DNA of 64,000 bases, from assembly GCA_964017145.1 (NCBI GenBank), contig OZ024848.1, forward strand, positions 3,484,501 to 3,548,500. The letters are read 5' to 3'. The notes below the pieces were generated by a model that was given only the letters and a program-made list of their open reading frames with translations, was not told the DNA's origin and did no database searches. A program made the position numbers and the translations under genes. Positions 32,383-45,033 of the stretch are shown in pieces (position 1 is the stretch's first letter; each line of letters opens with the position of its first letter). This DNA is from Agrocybe praecox (Eukaryota; Basidiomycota; Agaricomycetes; Agaricales; Agrocybaceae).

Positions 32383-33035
32383 ATGTCCGATAACCTCGAA
32401 GATATCCACGCTCAGACTTCTGCTATCCTCGAAGAGCTGTACGACGCCAAAGGTCAACCCGCCGAGTTGGACGACGCGTTCATTCAGGAATACTTCGCGA
32501 TCATCAACGACAGGCTCATAAGCGTACTCCCGGCGGAAGGGCCAGAAACAGAACCCATGGGTCCACACTCAACGTCCGCAAAGCTTTCCGCCCCGGACAG
32601 CGGTTTGATCGACGTCACGGTCACTGTTAAGAAAGAAAAGTTCCGCGTCGCGATGACTCAGGCCGGTGGGTAGCATACCTTTATTACATGGAACACGTCT
32701 CACACAATTAAAATAGTCAAAACCATGAACGGAACCTCTCAGCGCTTTGGAAAGGACCGTGGCAAGGGCACATACGTCATGACTAGTGTCAAGGGAATTC
32801 CCAACATCACGATCAAGACCGGCAGCGCCATCGTCACTGTAAGTTATATTCATATTCTCACTTTTCAGTCAGTACAAACAGTTGCTTACATTGATCTTAT
32901 TTCTCTTTGTATAGTTTGTTGGTAAGTACTACTCACTCCTCACCACCATTATTGATCATTTATTAACGATGTTCCACAGGCCTTCCCAACGCCGTTAAAT
33001 CCGAGTCCGGATCTGGAGAATGGGTTCCAATTTAG
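32383..33035 (+). CDS. 155-aa intracellular protein with a 7-nt microexon, unknown function
   Basis: Four exons (32383-32665, 32717-32838, 32915-32921, 32980-33035) join to 156 codons. The third exon is only 7 nt (TTTGTTG, coding FV plus the first base of Gly) and is kept at the same length in the dead copy at 39271-39277, which makes it a real exon. No signal peptide. The N-terminal part is helical and acidic (EDIHAQTSAILEELYDAKGQ). Then come LIDVTVTVKKEKFRV, GTSQRFGKDRGKGTYVMTSV, KGIPNITIKTGSAIVTFVGL and SGSGEWVPI, which look like a small beta-sheet domain. I do not recognise the family. At least two further copies are in the window, both dead, so this may be the only functional member here. 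Confidence 0.82.
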
Positions 33036-33754
33036 GCTTATTCTCACTTGCCTCGAGTCACTGATGCAAAGTCAATGTACATCTAAATAGTCGAAATCCC
33101 ATTGCAAACTGCAACTTTTATAGTGAATACATTGGTGTAAGGTCCTAGTAGAGGGTTTTTGACACTAATCATAATAGCCTGAGATGGGAAGATGTCGCCA
33201 TTGTTCATCACCATATACCATGAATATCGTCTTTTCAATTCATCCCCTTCCTACAGCATTGATGGCATTGACGGCGGATATAGGATTAGCTCGACTCCGA
33301 TTTATAATCATCATAGCTCATCTTGCCACTACCGCCTCTGTGAGGGTGCGATGCAAAATATCCGCTTTGACACTTGCGACATTCGCGTATGACAATAAGT
33401 CACCTTTATTAGTGTTAGATACGTCTCCAATACGTCTCCCATCATCAGCCCGATAATGCCCATGACCATCTTTCTAATATTGGACCCCATTCTGTCAGAC
33501 CCTTTGCAAATGCTCTGTACCCTACACTTATTAAAAAAGTCTTAAACCGACTTCGAAGCTTGAATTGACGTTTACGCGGTTAATTTTAATACCTCCAAAC
33601 GGCGGCAAGGTACGGCAAACAACATTATTGATAATTTCTCCAACGAGGCTAAGCCTCGTGTTAATTGCAAAATTTAGTGCATATTTATGTTCCCGTCTTC
33701 AGCATCTGGTCTTTCTCCCAACCCCCATCATTTTTTCTCGCCAACAGTCAAAAA
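33036..33754. other. Intergenic, no gene seen
   Basis: A 90-codon frame at 33184-33456 is overlapped by others and shows no motif. The stretch just before 33755 is pyrimidine-rich, fitting the MFS promoter. Confidence 0.4.
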
Positions 33755-35558
33755 ATGAGACCTGAGGGCTGCTTGGAGCTTAATGACGCCAAGTTATCTG
33801 AACTTATTCCCCGGGACATCCACCATGGTTCAAATGCTCCAGTTACGATACATCACAAGGAGTTTTTCTTCCTACCTGTTCCGAAACATCTCCGGTATGA
33901 CCCCGAAAGGCCATTCAATTTCACCTATGGGAAAACCTTTCTCTACACTGTCTCCACAACCATTCGTAAGTCGAACCTGTACTCGTTACTTGTCAGTATG
34001 AAGACATTATCGATGCAGTTGTCGGAAACCTATATTACTGCCAGCCATTGTTAAGTGGGTCATACATCTGTATTTTTTCCATGCAGCGCTGACTCAACGT
34101 GTTTTCTTTAAGTCGAGATGTCAAAAACGTTCAATGTATCTTACGAGAAAGTGTCTTCGTGAGTCAGGCATTCATTCTCGCCTAAAATTAACTGACCACA
34201 TGGCCAACCACGTTTCTACGTAGAATTCCTACGCTTATTCAAGCAGGGTATGCTTACACTTTCTTATACTTGTCGATAGTACTTAAAATTGAACTGCAAC
34301 ATTAGATTTGCACTAGGTTTATTTTTGATATGTCCACTCGGAGATTTTATCCGTCGAAGACAAGTGGTTCTAGGTCTCGTCCTACTGACGACTCTGCTCA
34401 CGATTGGACTTGCTATAACAAGTAATGCGACGACATTCTCTTGCCTCGCCTTCATGGTTGGAGTTTTAGATGTCGCACCTCAGATTCTCATTCCGCTGGT
34501 AGCAGAGACAGCCCCCGCGGAAATGCAAGGGTTCGCTTTTTCCATCGTTATTTCAGGATTGATGTTCGGGGTCCTCCTCGCTCGTGTTGTCGCAGGTCTT
34601 ATAGCGGAATGGGCTCCGTGGAGGATTGTCTACTACGCATCTGTTAGCCTTCAAGTCGTCGTACTAGTAGCGTTGTATTTTGGTATGCCAGACCATCCCC
34701 AAAAGGTCAGCAAGGTTGAATATTGGAGGATTCACTGGAGCATGGTGGTCATGGCCGTTACAAAACCGGTCGCTGTCCAGGTTATACTCATCAATCTAGG
34801 CGCAAGCGCTTGTTTTTCTTACTTTTGGGTGACATTGACGTTTCTACTGGGAGGGGAGCCTTATAAATATTCAACGTGCGTTTGACTCGCTCGCGAATTC
34901 GATTTCTTGACGCTATCCTAATTATATCTCAAAGTCTGGCCATCGGATTGTTCGGCTTGATCGGCATGGTAGGAGTCGTTGTTGGACCAATAAGCGGGAG
35001 GATCGTCGATCGAATCAGACCGTGGCATTCTCTCCTGATTTGCACGATATTTCTTCTCGTTTTCCAAGCCGTATTGGTTGCAGGTGGTGGGATCAACATA
35101 TCGGCAGTCGTGATTTCTTGTTTTGGGCAGGAATTCTTCCAGCAGATACAAACTGTTGCACTGGCGACATATATTTTCACGTACGCCGAATTTCATTTAT
35201 TTATACCGATCATGAACGAAGATTTTGATAACCTTTTTAGGGTATCAAAATCAGCCATATCCAGGTTGAACGCACTCTACATGTTCTCGGTAAGATATTC
35301 GCGCCCTTTCCGCTCGAATGCTTTCCAATAGATGCTTTCCAGTTTTATGTGGGTCAAATTGTTGGATCCTCCGCAGGGTCCACAGTTTTTTTCAAGTATG
35401 GATGGAGAGCGTCTGCTCTGCTGAGCTTGGGTCTGTATGCGTCGCAAATGGTATTCTTGCTTTTGCGTGGGCCGAATTGCCGACAAGACACATGGTTTGG
35501 ATACGAAGGTGGGGCGAGACTTCCCCAGACAGAATGTGATAAGGAAGGTGATATATGA
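33755..35558 (+). CDS. Major facilitator superfamily transporter, 465 aa
   Basis: Eight exons (33755-33965, 34019-34054, 34113-34158, 34224-34247, 34306-34875, 34935-35180, 35241-35289, 35343-35558) give 466 codons. After a polar N-terminus (FLPVPKHLRYDPERPFNF), twelve hydrophobic segments can be traced. Landmarks are NLYYCQPLL in TM1, VSYEKVSSIPTLIQAG, the loop 2-3 motif CPLGDFIRRR, AETAPAEMQGFAFSIVISG, INLGASACFSYFWVTLTFLL, GRIVDRIRPW and GSSAGSTVFFKYGW. This sequence type is common among fungal proton-driven MFS exporters (DHA-like) of unassigned substrate. All splice phases agree, including a 24-nt exon. The short C-terminal tail (GARLPQTECDKEGDI) is cytosolic. Substrate unknown. Confidence 0.92.
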
Positions 35559-37074
35559 TGGGTACGAGGGAATGGGAATGATGGAAAGCAAAGAAACATT
35601 ACTCGGTTTATCGACGGCAGATCGGGAAATTTTGAAAAAATTATATGTTTGCAGAGTAGTAGTCGTTTGACAATGACGTATCTAACCCCGGGATACAACA
35701 GTTGGAGCCAGCGGTGCTTGCACACGATGAGCCGTTCTCCTTTTGATTGGTTCCTCGGAGTTTATGGGCTACAAACAAATGAGATCCCCGGCCCGTGGTC
35801 GCCGTTGCGGTTTCGAGCCAGAATGTGGCGTACAATTGTTAGGGATAATTCGTCGATGTTCAACTGGTTTTGGCAGCGGTTTGCGCCGCAGGACAAACGA
35901 CTGCATTCGTCCATAAGCACATTAGCTTACTTATGCAAGCCACGGAACAAGGAAAAGAAAAAACGGAAGGAAAATATAAAAAGAAGGAAAGCAGAACGAG
36001 GAAGAAACAAAAGCGAGAACGGCCTGTTATGTCGTTGTCATCCTCTCTTGGGTTGCTATAAAACTCACAAGAGAGCGAATGTAAGTTCGTTCTCTCTCTA
36101 GTTTGGTGACCTTGAGACCTGGGGCTCGAAGCTTCGAATTTGAAGCTTGAAGGCCTGACCCATTATGCTGCGAACCGAAAGAGAACAAGTGTGCATTCTC
36201 TCTCGCAGTTTAGTCCCAGTCTGTTACATCCAAGTCCCAAGTCCCAAGGCCTCAAGCTCAAGCTCAAGGGACCAACCCGCTACCCATCGATCATCATGCA
36301 TCATGCATCATGCTCTGTTGATCTACGACCCCAACGGCCCTAACTGCCGTCGTCTCCCGTCAATCGCAGACAGCGGGGCCATTGCCGTGGTCAGCCTGTC
36401 CATGCTGCAGTAGCCAACCGCCATTAGCCGTCGGGGCCGCCGCCGTGCCTCGTCGTTCAGATGTTGTCGTCGCAGCCCGCAGTAGCCAGCCAACCACCTG
36501 GGACGCGCTGCTGTCAACTCTGTGCTGGAGTCTCTGCACAGAGTTGTTGCAGCCGCCCTCGTTGTGTTGGTCTATGGGAAATATACAAAAAATGAAAGCA
36601 TAAAAGACGGCGAGGAATAAGAGGAAAAAATTAAAATGAAAGAAGGGGGAGGGAAGGGGCGACCCAATCCAACGGCCCTCTTGGCCCTGCCCACCCACAT
36701 CCAACGGCCTGCCCATCTGTTCTCTCACCCACAATCACATCTCTGTCCACAGCCTTTTCAAATGCCCACCTCTCTCGCAACACCATCCAGAGCGCATGCG
36801 CAATAAGTAAGGAGGAACATGTTAACACCCAACAGCAAAGGAACCAATGATGTAAATGATACTCCGACGCGTCAGCGACGAAAAGCCCGACGTTCCCACG
36901 GGTTTCACCGCCTGATAGCCGCGCGTTCACACGGCAAACGGTTGAACGCCATTCGGAAATCATCTTAAGGGTGTTAGAATGAAAGTAAGCTCCTGACCAA
37001 CCAGGAGGAGGGAAACAAGGAACCTGTCGTTCTTCGAAAACACGGTAAGATCAACCAACCTGCTGTTTGGTTTA
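35559..37074. other. No recognisable gene; low-complexity stretches
   Basis: Contains purine-rich (35940-36010) and CAT/CAAGCTC simple repeats (36250-36310). Overlapping frames on both strands (35649-36101, 36360-36734) are products of biased composition. Confidence 0.4.
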
Positions 37075-37280
37075 AACGAAAAGATTGATCGAAGTCAAGT
37101 GCGGGGCAAAGAATACTGCCCCTGGCTCCTTGGATAAACCTTGAATCTGTTTCTGGACGAGCTTGAAGTATTTCTGAATTAAAGCAATTTCAAAAACTTG
37201 TCGGGTTGGCCATTGGCGTCGTAGAGCCGTTCGAGAACGGCACAACTCTCAGTGTGGACATTTTCGAGCTCATCGGACAT
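37075..37280 (-). pseudogene. N-terminal relic of the 155-aa protein family
   Basis: From 37280 leftwards the frame begins MSDELENVHTESCAVLERLY then DANGQPD, unmistakably the family start (MSDNLEDIHAQTSAILEELY in the intact gene). A frame change after QPDKFL shifts the match to EIALIQKYFKLVQKQIQ, aligning with FIQEYFAIINDRL. Similarity fades at ~37075 and no later exon is visible nearby. A dead, truncated copy in opposite orientation to the other two. Confidence 0.75.
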
Positions 37281-38754
37281 ATTTAGCTTGTTTGGCTCGG
37301 GGACGTTGTGGTAGTCACTTGATCTTTATATGTTGCTAAAGGCAGACTTCCATTCAAAGGGGCGGGCAATAACGGGCCACGGTTGAAATTCAAGGGACTT
37401 AGAGAGATAAGATTGAGGGTTATATTCTGCATGGACGCTTCCTTGAGACGACTTTCACTATATGGTCTTCCAAAATACGACCTGGTAACTGGTACCTAAC
37501 TATCAAACTTGAGCTTTTAACTTAAGTTTGCACGTGAAGATCATTCGTCGGAGAGGAAGCCGATGATCGGAATTTGTGTTTATCCGTAAATACTACTTCG
37601 CCTCCAAGTGTAAGTCGTTCTCGTGCCTCCTGGGTCCTGATACTAGGTCGGACGATATAATATGCTTTAATCTCAGCAACATGGTGAAGCGTGTCTCCCC
37701 ATTCCTGATTACCTCTATTATGTGCTACCCTGCCGCCACCATGTACCTTACTGTTGCCAACGAGACGGTGGGAGTCCCTATTAGACCTACGAGTACGAAG
37801 TGCCCCCACTCATTTATTCCCCTCAACCTTCAAGGCTTCTTGGATTCGACCTGTGAATTCCAAAGTCAAAGACTAGTCATCTAGGTGAGTAAATTTGTAC
37901 CCTGGAACATCGTCCATCCGGCAATAAGCTGTCAGAGACCACCTTATTGCTATCTTCTGTGATATTACAGCTATTATTGAGTTATATAAACTATTATTAT
38001 CGCAGGGCGATGGTTGATTGATCGACGCTGATGTGCTAAGAATTCTCAGCTTGAACTTGCCTTGTGAATAGATGTCGTAGCCTGAGGACATCAGTTCTTT
38101 TCGACACAGACATAATTACAACGCAACGCTCAGAAAGCCCAAGCGATTATATTACCCAAACTCGATCAACCATTTTTAGAATGGGAGTATTTACATTCGC
38201 TTCATGAGAAATCCCACAGTCTAGTAGACATCAGTAGCGTACCGTGACGGCAGATCGTCGTAAATAGATATCACGGGTACAAAAGCGGGCGGGATACGCA
38301 ATGTTCCCGAAGGGTGTCTCTCGCGTTCAATTAGAATATATATTCTCCAGACATTATCAGATGAGCCAGCCGCCATTTAAACTCACAGTCTCGAAGTTTG
38401 GAGGTGTTGGTAAAGTGTTATATTCATATGAGAGTTCTGAAACTCATCTAAGTTGTACTTCGGCGTAATATTCAACGTGCTGGGTGGTGGCCCTCCGTAA
38501 TTAGACCTAAACGCAAAGTTTGACTTTCTCATTCCTGAGGACTGAGGTTCGAGATAATATGGTTTAATTTTTGCAGGTCAGGTAGGATGAAGATGATAAT
38601 TAAACCATATCCCAGATCATCGTCTCAAGGAAGCGCGTGCTCGGGATGCAAGTAGTACCCCAGAATCTATCCATAGAATTTAGATTTTTCTGTTCCAGCA
38701 GGACAAAAAGGCTGAAGCCGCTACTACTACGTTCCACATCCTAACTTACAAAAC
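37281..38754. other. No recognisable gene
   Basis: Frames at 37522-37884 on both strands are mutual shadows without motifs. The final 100 nt precede the next copy of the 155-aa gene. Confidence 0.4.
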
Positions 38755-39387
38755 ATGTCGGACGAACTCGAAGTGATTCACTCTCAAACATCTGCCATTC
38801 TCGAGCAGCTATACGACGCCAAGGGTCAACCCGGCGAGCTGGACGAAACTTTCCTTCAGTAATACTTCAAGCTCGTCAAGGAGCAGCTCAAACTCGACAC
38901 CGACGAGGAAGACGCTATCTCTACTTTCTCTTCGCACTCGACTTCAGCAAAACTCTCTCAAAAAGAGAAGGGTTTAGTCGACGTTACGGTACATTCCAAG
39001 AGCGAGAAGTTTCTTGTTTCCAACCTTTCGTCTGGTGAGTGGGATGTGTTTTTCTCTGTGACTCGCGGCTTACAGAAAACATTAGTCAAAACCATCTCGG
39101 GAACCTCTCAGCGCTTTGGTAGCGACCGTGGCAAGGGTTCATACATAATGACCAGCGTCAAAGGAGTTCCCAATATCACGATCAGCACTGGCAAAGCCAC
39201 CGTCACTGTAAGTTCCTGGCACGTGTTAGCATGCAATCACAATTATAACAAATTTGCCGCTTTTTTGTAGTTTGTTGGTATGTCCGAAGTTAACTAATCA
39301 CGTCGCTCGTTTGATTAACATATTCCCACAGGCCTTCCAAGCAAAGTTCAAACTGAGTCCGGGAAAGGCGAATGGGTCAAGATCTAG
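38755..39387 (+). pseudogene. Second full-length copy of the 155-aa gene with nonsense codon 36
   Basis: Exons 38755-39034, 39086-39207, 39271-39277 and 39332-39387 reproduce the structure of the gene at 32.4 kb, including the 122-nt exon 2, the 7-nt exon 3 and the 56-nt exon 4. The sequence reads SDELEVIHSQTSAILEQLY, GTSQRFGSDRGKGSYIMTSV and ESGKGEWVKI. Codon 36 (38860-38862) is TAA where the intact gene has GAA. Everything else, splice sites included, is preserved, so inactivation is recent or the stop is a sequence error. Confidence 0.82.
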
Positions 39388-41036
39388 TCGTACTCGACGG
39401 CGCAGAAGGAGAGAGGTATTATCGCAGAAAATGAATCAAAATGACACCAGTGTTCAAAAAACGAAATGTACTTTTATCTTGTTGAAATACCATTGCAGGT
39501 TGCAAACCATTAATGTGACGCCGCCAGAGAACACCGCTGAAGTCCAGACTACGACGTCCTATTGTTCGTCTGCTACTGGTATGTTGCTTCCTAACCCACA
39601 GACAGATATATATCGCGTCTACACACATTTCCTGTGTCTTGTCTCCGTTTCTCCCATCCGAGCTAAGAATAAAGGAGAATCTTATCTGAATTCCCATTTA
39701 GTATGAAGCGTGACATATTTGCATCTCCGATTGGTCTTGGATTAATCGCCAAACAGCGAAGTTCGTCATGACCACTACATTGGATCCCTGGATTTTCTTT
39801 CTTGTTCTTTGGCCAGTGACCACTAGTGTACAACAAGGAGTAAAAGTCTACGTAAATCGTTTCTCTCTTCCTAATCTGGAGTGTGTTGTAATCATGCCTG
39901 TTCGATACTAAGAACTATATATGCAACAATTTATCAATTTTACATCGCCAGATCGTGAAATATTCGGGAGAGAACGATAGAGCGCTGATACGCTTTTTGA
40001 ATCTCGAGTATGTTTCTCGATTACGACTTCGATGGTATTGTTCAAACATTGGTGCCTAATGATGCGCACAACTTAATACCTTGCTTGTGGTTACGCCATA
40101 GGAGGTCATATATTTATCAAGAAGCACTCAAGGTTTATTTTTTACGAGCTAGAAGGTACCGTATAGAGGGCGTACGCGACGTTACTGAATGTTCGAGTAT
40201 GTACTCATTCGCAGGTGCGAAGGACACGTTCAGGACCACGATTTTTTTGCTCATTTGTGCTGCTCTGATAGTCTTTCTTCGCTTGATGGAAACATCCAAT
40301 GTGTAACGTTGTCGGTGGTCTTCATAAAGACGCAATGAGTCTCATGATCCGGTAGATAATAAGGACTGCTGAGTATTTTTATCATCGGACATAAAAACAA
40401 ATTCTCTCTCATATGGACCTTTATATGATTCGGTAAAGTGATTTGCGATATTTGCCATTGAAAGTTATTCTAATTCCTATCTTTGACTTATTTGTGAAAG
40501 ATTTTAATATGATAACGATAATCGCCTGTATACGGTATTCCCTGAGATGTTCTGTCAATGAATTTCCCGTAGATACAACGTTGGTTTTTCAAAACATATA
40601 CAAGAGCGGAATTTCGAAGGAATTCTCGACCTCCGTAAACTATCCTGGCTGACACCAGTATACATGGTGAATCAAATCATACATTACACGCATGGATGCT
40701 GATGATGAGGAAGTAAACACTGCAAAAGACAAATTTATTTTAGGAAAGCCGATCTTACATTGGATTTAAACAACCACTTCCTAAGTAATTTGTTGATATG
40801 ATTTAGTATATTTTACAAGCGCCCACGATGTAAATGTGGGCCCACGTGGCAAGCCGACGCGGCCGTCGCGTGGATCATGATTGGCAAGGAAGGACAAACC
40901 AAACATAGCCCAGGACGTGTTCATTACATAAGCTGCCACGTCTGGAAAAGTGGTGAGGTGGCGATCAGTGGGACATCCTCTCTTTAACTTTCTACTTTCA
41001 ACTACTCCTTCGCTCTTCGTAGCGACTTTTTCAAAC
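39388..41036. other. No recognisable gene; SEC61 promoter region at the right
   Basis: Short frames only (40010-40306 and others). The last ~150 nt carry C/T-rich tracts before the ATG, as in housekeeping promoters without a TATA box. Confidence 0.4.
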
Positions 41037-42956
41037 ATGAGCGGGTGTATGTCTCTTTACTCTACAGCGCGTGTAGAGCGCAAAGCTGATCTTTCTATTT
41101 TATTCAGTTCGGTTCCTCAATCTCGTCCGGCCTTTCCTTCCCATTTTACCTGAAGTTTCGTCACCGGATCGCAAGGTATGTCGGTATTTTCTTAGACCAG
41201 TGAAATACGAATTCTTATGAGCGAAATAAAGGTCCCTTTCAACCAAAAAGTACTATGGACAGCCGTAACTCTTCTTATTTTCCTGGTGTGCTCCCAAGTC
41301 CCCCTGTACGGAATCATGTCGTCCGACTCGTCAGACCCCCTGTACTGGATGCGCGTCATTCTCGCCTCCAATAGAGGAACGCTCATGGAACTCGGTATCA
41401 CGCCTATCATCACCTCCGGAATGATCATGCAGCTGCTTGCAGGTGCTAACCTCATCGACGTGGATTTCAGTCTTAAGGAAGATCGGGCTTTGTTCAGCGG
41501 TGCTCAGAAACGTGAGTTATTCTTGCTTTCACTTTACTGCAAGGAGGCTGGAGTGGGCTGGACGCGTATACGTGTGCTTGCCACGTGAAAGACAGCCAAA
41601 TAATATCTTCGGCGTTGTCAAGTTGGATTCAAACAGATTGGCCCAAAGATTGCTGCTAACCTTTTTTTAAACCCTATTTCTAGTCTTCGCTCTCATCATC
41701 GCCCTTGGTCAAGCTACAGTTTATGTCCTTACTGGTCTTTATGGTCAACCAAAGGATCTTGGTGCTGGTGTTTGCCTTCTGCTCATTATTCAACTCATCA
41801 TCGCTGCCCTCATCGTTATCCTCCTCGATGAGCTCCTCCAAAAGGGTTACGGTCTCGGCTCCGGTATTAACTTGTTCATCGCCACCAACATTTGCGAGTC
41901 TATTGTCTGGAAAGCCTTCTCCCCGACTACCGTTAACATCGGTCGTGGTTCTGAATTCGAGGGTGCTATTGTCGCGCTCTTCCACCTCCTCTTCACCTGG
42001 CATGACAAGGGACGCGCTTTGCGCGAGGCATTCTGGAGGGAAAGGCTACCCAATGTCATGAGCTTATTCTCCACCGTCATCATCTTTGCCATTGTCATCT
42101 ACCTCCAAGGCTTCCGCATCGAAATTCCCGTCAAAAGCAACAGGTTCCGTGGACAGCGAGGCACATACCCCATCAAGCTTTTCTATACCTCGAACATGCC
42201 CATCATGCTGCAATCTGCCCTCACCTCAAACGTCTTCATTGTCTCCCAGATGCTTGCTACTCGATTCCCCAGCAACCTCTTGGTCAAGATTCTTGGTATC
42301 TGGGAGGTACGTTGCATTTTTATCTAAATTTCTAGAACCTATACCTAATCTCATGTACGCCTATAGCCCCTTGAAGACTCTCCTCAACTCCGCGCTACTG
42401 GTGGTATCGCTTACTATATGTCGCCTCCTCACACTATCAAAGAGGCCATTTTGGATCCCATTCATACCGCCATTTACATCACTTTCATGCTCTCCGCCTG
42501 CGCCTTGTTCTCCAAGACCTGGATTGAGATTTCCGGCTCTGGACCAAGAGATGTCGCTAAACAATTAAAAGATCAACAGATGGTTCGTTTTTTCCCTTTC
42601 CTTTAGCCTTGTTCAAAGAGAATCGATCGCTGACGTCATCATTGTCATATAGGTGATGGCTGGTCACCGTGAAGGCTCGATGTACAAGGAGCTTAAGCGC
42701 ATCATCCCTACCGCCGCCGCCTTCGGTGGTGCCATCCTTGGTTTACTCTCCGTCGCTGCTGATTTGTCCGGCGCGATTGGAAGCGGAACTGGTATCTTGA
42801 TGGCTGTTACTATCATTTACAGCTGTGCGTATTTTTATTTTTACATTTTTCTGCGTTCTTTGTGCTAAATATACGCCTAAACTTACTCTAGACTGGGAAA
42901 TTGGCATGCGCGAATCATCAGGCGCCGACCTAGGCAGCTTTGGCGATCTCCTCTAA
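41037..42956 (+). CDS. SEC61: Protein translocation channel subunit SEC61 alpha, 477 aa
   Basis: Seven exons (41037-41046, 41108-41175, 41232-41511, 41684-42306, 42367-42582, 42653-42824, 42892-42956) join to 478 codons. Exon 1 is only 10 nt (ATGAGCGGGT) and is needed to give the conserved start [20 protein letters not shown]. Hallmarks are [20 protein letters not shown], the plug region with [20 protein letters not shown], the SecY signature [37 protein letters not shown], the ribosome-contact loops [20 protein letters not shown] and [20 protein letters not shown], and [20 protein letters not shown]. Ten TM helices are expected. The protein forms the ER channel with beta and gamma subunits for co- and post-translational translocation. 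Intact and highly conserved; it anchors this otherwise fast-evolving region. Confidence 0.98.
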
Positions 42957-43556
42957 TCCAATTCTTCGTCCATTCAACTTGGCTGTGTAATGCTATGGGC
43001 TGGCATTTTTGTTATTCGACTTTTTTTTAATCAAAATATGGTTCGCGACGCACATTCGCACTCACAACATCACACCACAACAACACGTAAACTATTTAAT
43101 ATCGGCTAAGGGCTTCGAGTGCGGTGGGAGGTGGTTGGGTTCAGGTCGGTGGAGAAGGGGTTGTTTTTGGGTTCGGACTCGGTAATAAGACCAGTGAGCC
43201 AGGATGGGCTGTTTTATTGACGCGCATGGACGAGATTTTAGTTTTCTATGGCTACCTACTTTGTTTTCTTTTTCACCATTTTTTAATCCTTGCGTACGTA
43301 CATGTAGTGTGCTTGGTTGTGGGTATGTGGTACGCTCTGGATGGGATGGGATGGGAAAAGTTTGGAGTTAGGGGTTGTAGCAGCTTTTTTCCTGGACCCT
43401 GTGTGTCGTCGATATCGGTCTTGATTATTTTTCGTCCTGTGTTTTTGATGTTGCGTTTTTTATGCATCTTGCTGGTCTGTCAATTCGCAAGGGTCAAGCG
43501 GTGAAGCCATGTACTGGGAAGTTCTGTAGCCTTATGACAGCTTTTTCGACTATATT
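42957..43556. other. 3' flank of SEC61, no gene seen
   Basis: GT-rich on the plus strand (43100-43500). The 126-codon frame there is compositional and has no motif. Confidence 0.4.
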
Positions 43557-44262
43557 ATGGCGCACTCCGCACGACATTATAGCCCTCCTTGGACAGTTCT
43601 CAAGAAACTGAAACTGGAAGCACATTCCATCATGAGCAAAACGAAAAATGTTATCTTCGGATGCTCTGTGTCTTTCAAAGTCTCGCAGATATCCCCAAAT
43701 CGCGTGTTGGAACTTCTGAAGACCGCGTGGATAGGAAAGCGGTTTGACGCGCCTAGGTTGTCCAACGTGGCTACAAAGACGCGGGCTCGCCTAATTCACG
43801 GATACACTCATATGAAATTTCGTCACGGTACGCTATATGGGTGGTATTAGATTAGAAAAACGAGATAGTTTTTTGTCGCCAAGACACCCATTCTTTGGCT
43901 CAGTGGGAGGAGATTCATAAAAATGGTTATTGGTCACGGCCACTTCGGCATTGTGTTGCCCTTGGCCCCGGCTCCAGGTGCCGGGACGGCGGGAGGTTCG
44001 TGATGTGAGCAAAATTGTTTGTACTCCTTTCCTTTATCCATTTCAACAAGACGTACTTCTCTACGCATAAGTTCCAGCTTCAGACATGGCAGAGAAATAC
44101 TTGCTGGTGGTTTCGGAAATCATCTATTTCAGATTCTCCCGACATATCGCTGCATGGATGATATCTGAAAAATTATACGTATACACACCTCAGACCTTCT
44201 ATAACTGTTGATACTGAGTGTGACGCTTTTTGGAACGGTCTCCGCCGGCCGATAATCTTTTA
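43557..44262 (+). pseudogene. Relic copy of the HxxxD acyltransferase
   Basis: Pieces align in order with the two intact copies at 45.0 and 50.2 kb. First comes NVIFGCSVSFKVSQISPNRV then LLKTAWIGKRFDAPRLSNVA (intact: ARNAWVRTRFDAPWVAHR). Then HSLAQWEEIHKNGYWSRP at ~43890, then AGGFGNHLFQILPTYRCMDD at ~44100, and TVDTECDAFWNGL at ~44205. They lie in different frames with stops between them, and the exon carrying the HxxxD motif is missing. The relic is upstream of, and parallel to, the first intact copy, as expected of tandem duplication. Confidence 0.72.
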
Positions 44263-45033
44263 TTACCACTGGAAAGTGCTATTTGAAGCCAAAGGTTGGC
44301 CAAAGGAATGGCACCACCGTATAATGGAACTTGGGTTCCATTATAAATCACATTGTTGAGACGAGATGCGTCTGATTGAATAATCATTGGCGCAAAATAT
44401 ACTGTTCCGTGTCTCTCTTTAGCTTGTCTATACAGGCGTATGGTAGTACGTCAGGGAACCAACGTAAGCCTAAAATTATGATTCTGCATTGGGTTTGTGT
44501 GAACAAAGTGCCATGACGTTCATGAATCACGTTGATGAAGACTGCATCACCTGAGATTCTCACCCCACACAGCTCCATTTTTCTTCCATGTTCATCGCTG
44601 CTTGAATTCAAACCGGTGGAGTATTTCTAGGGGTATTTTAGTCCTCTATGAGAGGATGCGATCAATTCCGATTTCACATATCGTGAACGGGTGAATATTC
44701 TATTTCACAAGGGGAAAAATAACCACCAGATGAAACACAAAAGCTCGAACCAGTGCGGCGCTACGCCCATTTCTCCGTGTGTATGTAGAGACATTCGCGA
44801 AATACGGACTACATGTTGTTTTAATTGAACTGCCACACCACTTGTTTCAAATGATTGGAGGAATGTCCGTCCTAGCCGCTTGGAATTCGCTACGATACCT
44901 TACATCGGCGGCATGCCTTTGAATTCGCACTCAAACATCGCCAAAATTATGACGACTATTTAAGCGGAACAAATTACCTAGAACCTCCCATTCAAATTCT
45001 TCCTTACCTCTCTGGTACTCACGAAAGCTCGAT
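44263..45033. other. Spacer between acyltransferase relic and gene
   Basis: Minus-strand frame 44384-44611 has no motif. I see nothing else. Confidence 0.4.

Noticed and set aside
23436..35558. A secondary-metabolite cluster from the FAD oxidoreductase to the MFS gene
   Set aside because: No core biosynthetic enzyme (PKS, NRPS, terpene synthase) is present, and 8 kb of repeats and unrelated small genes lie between them.
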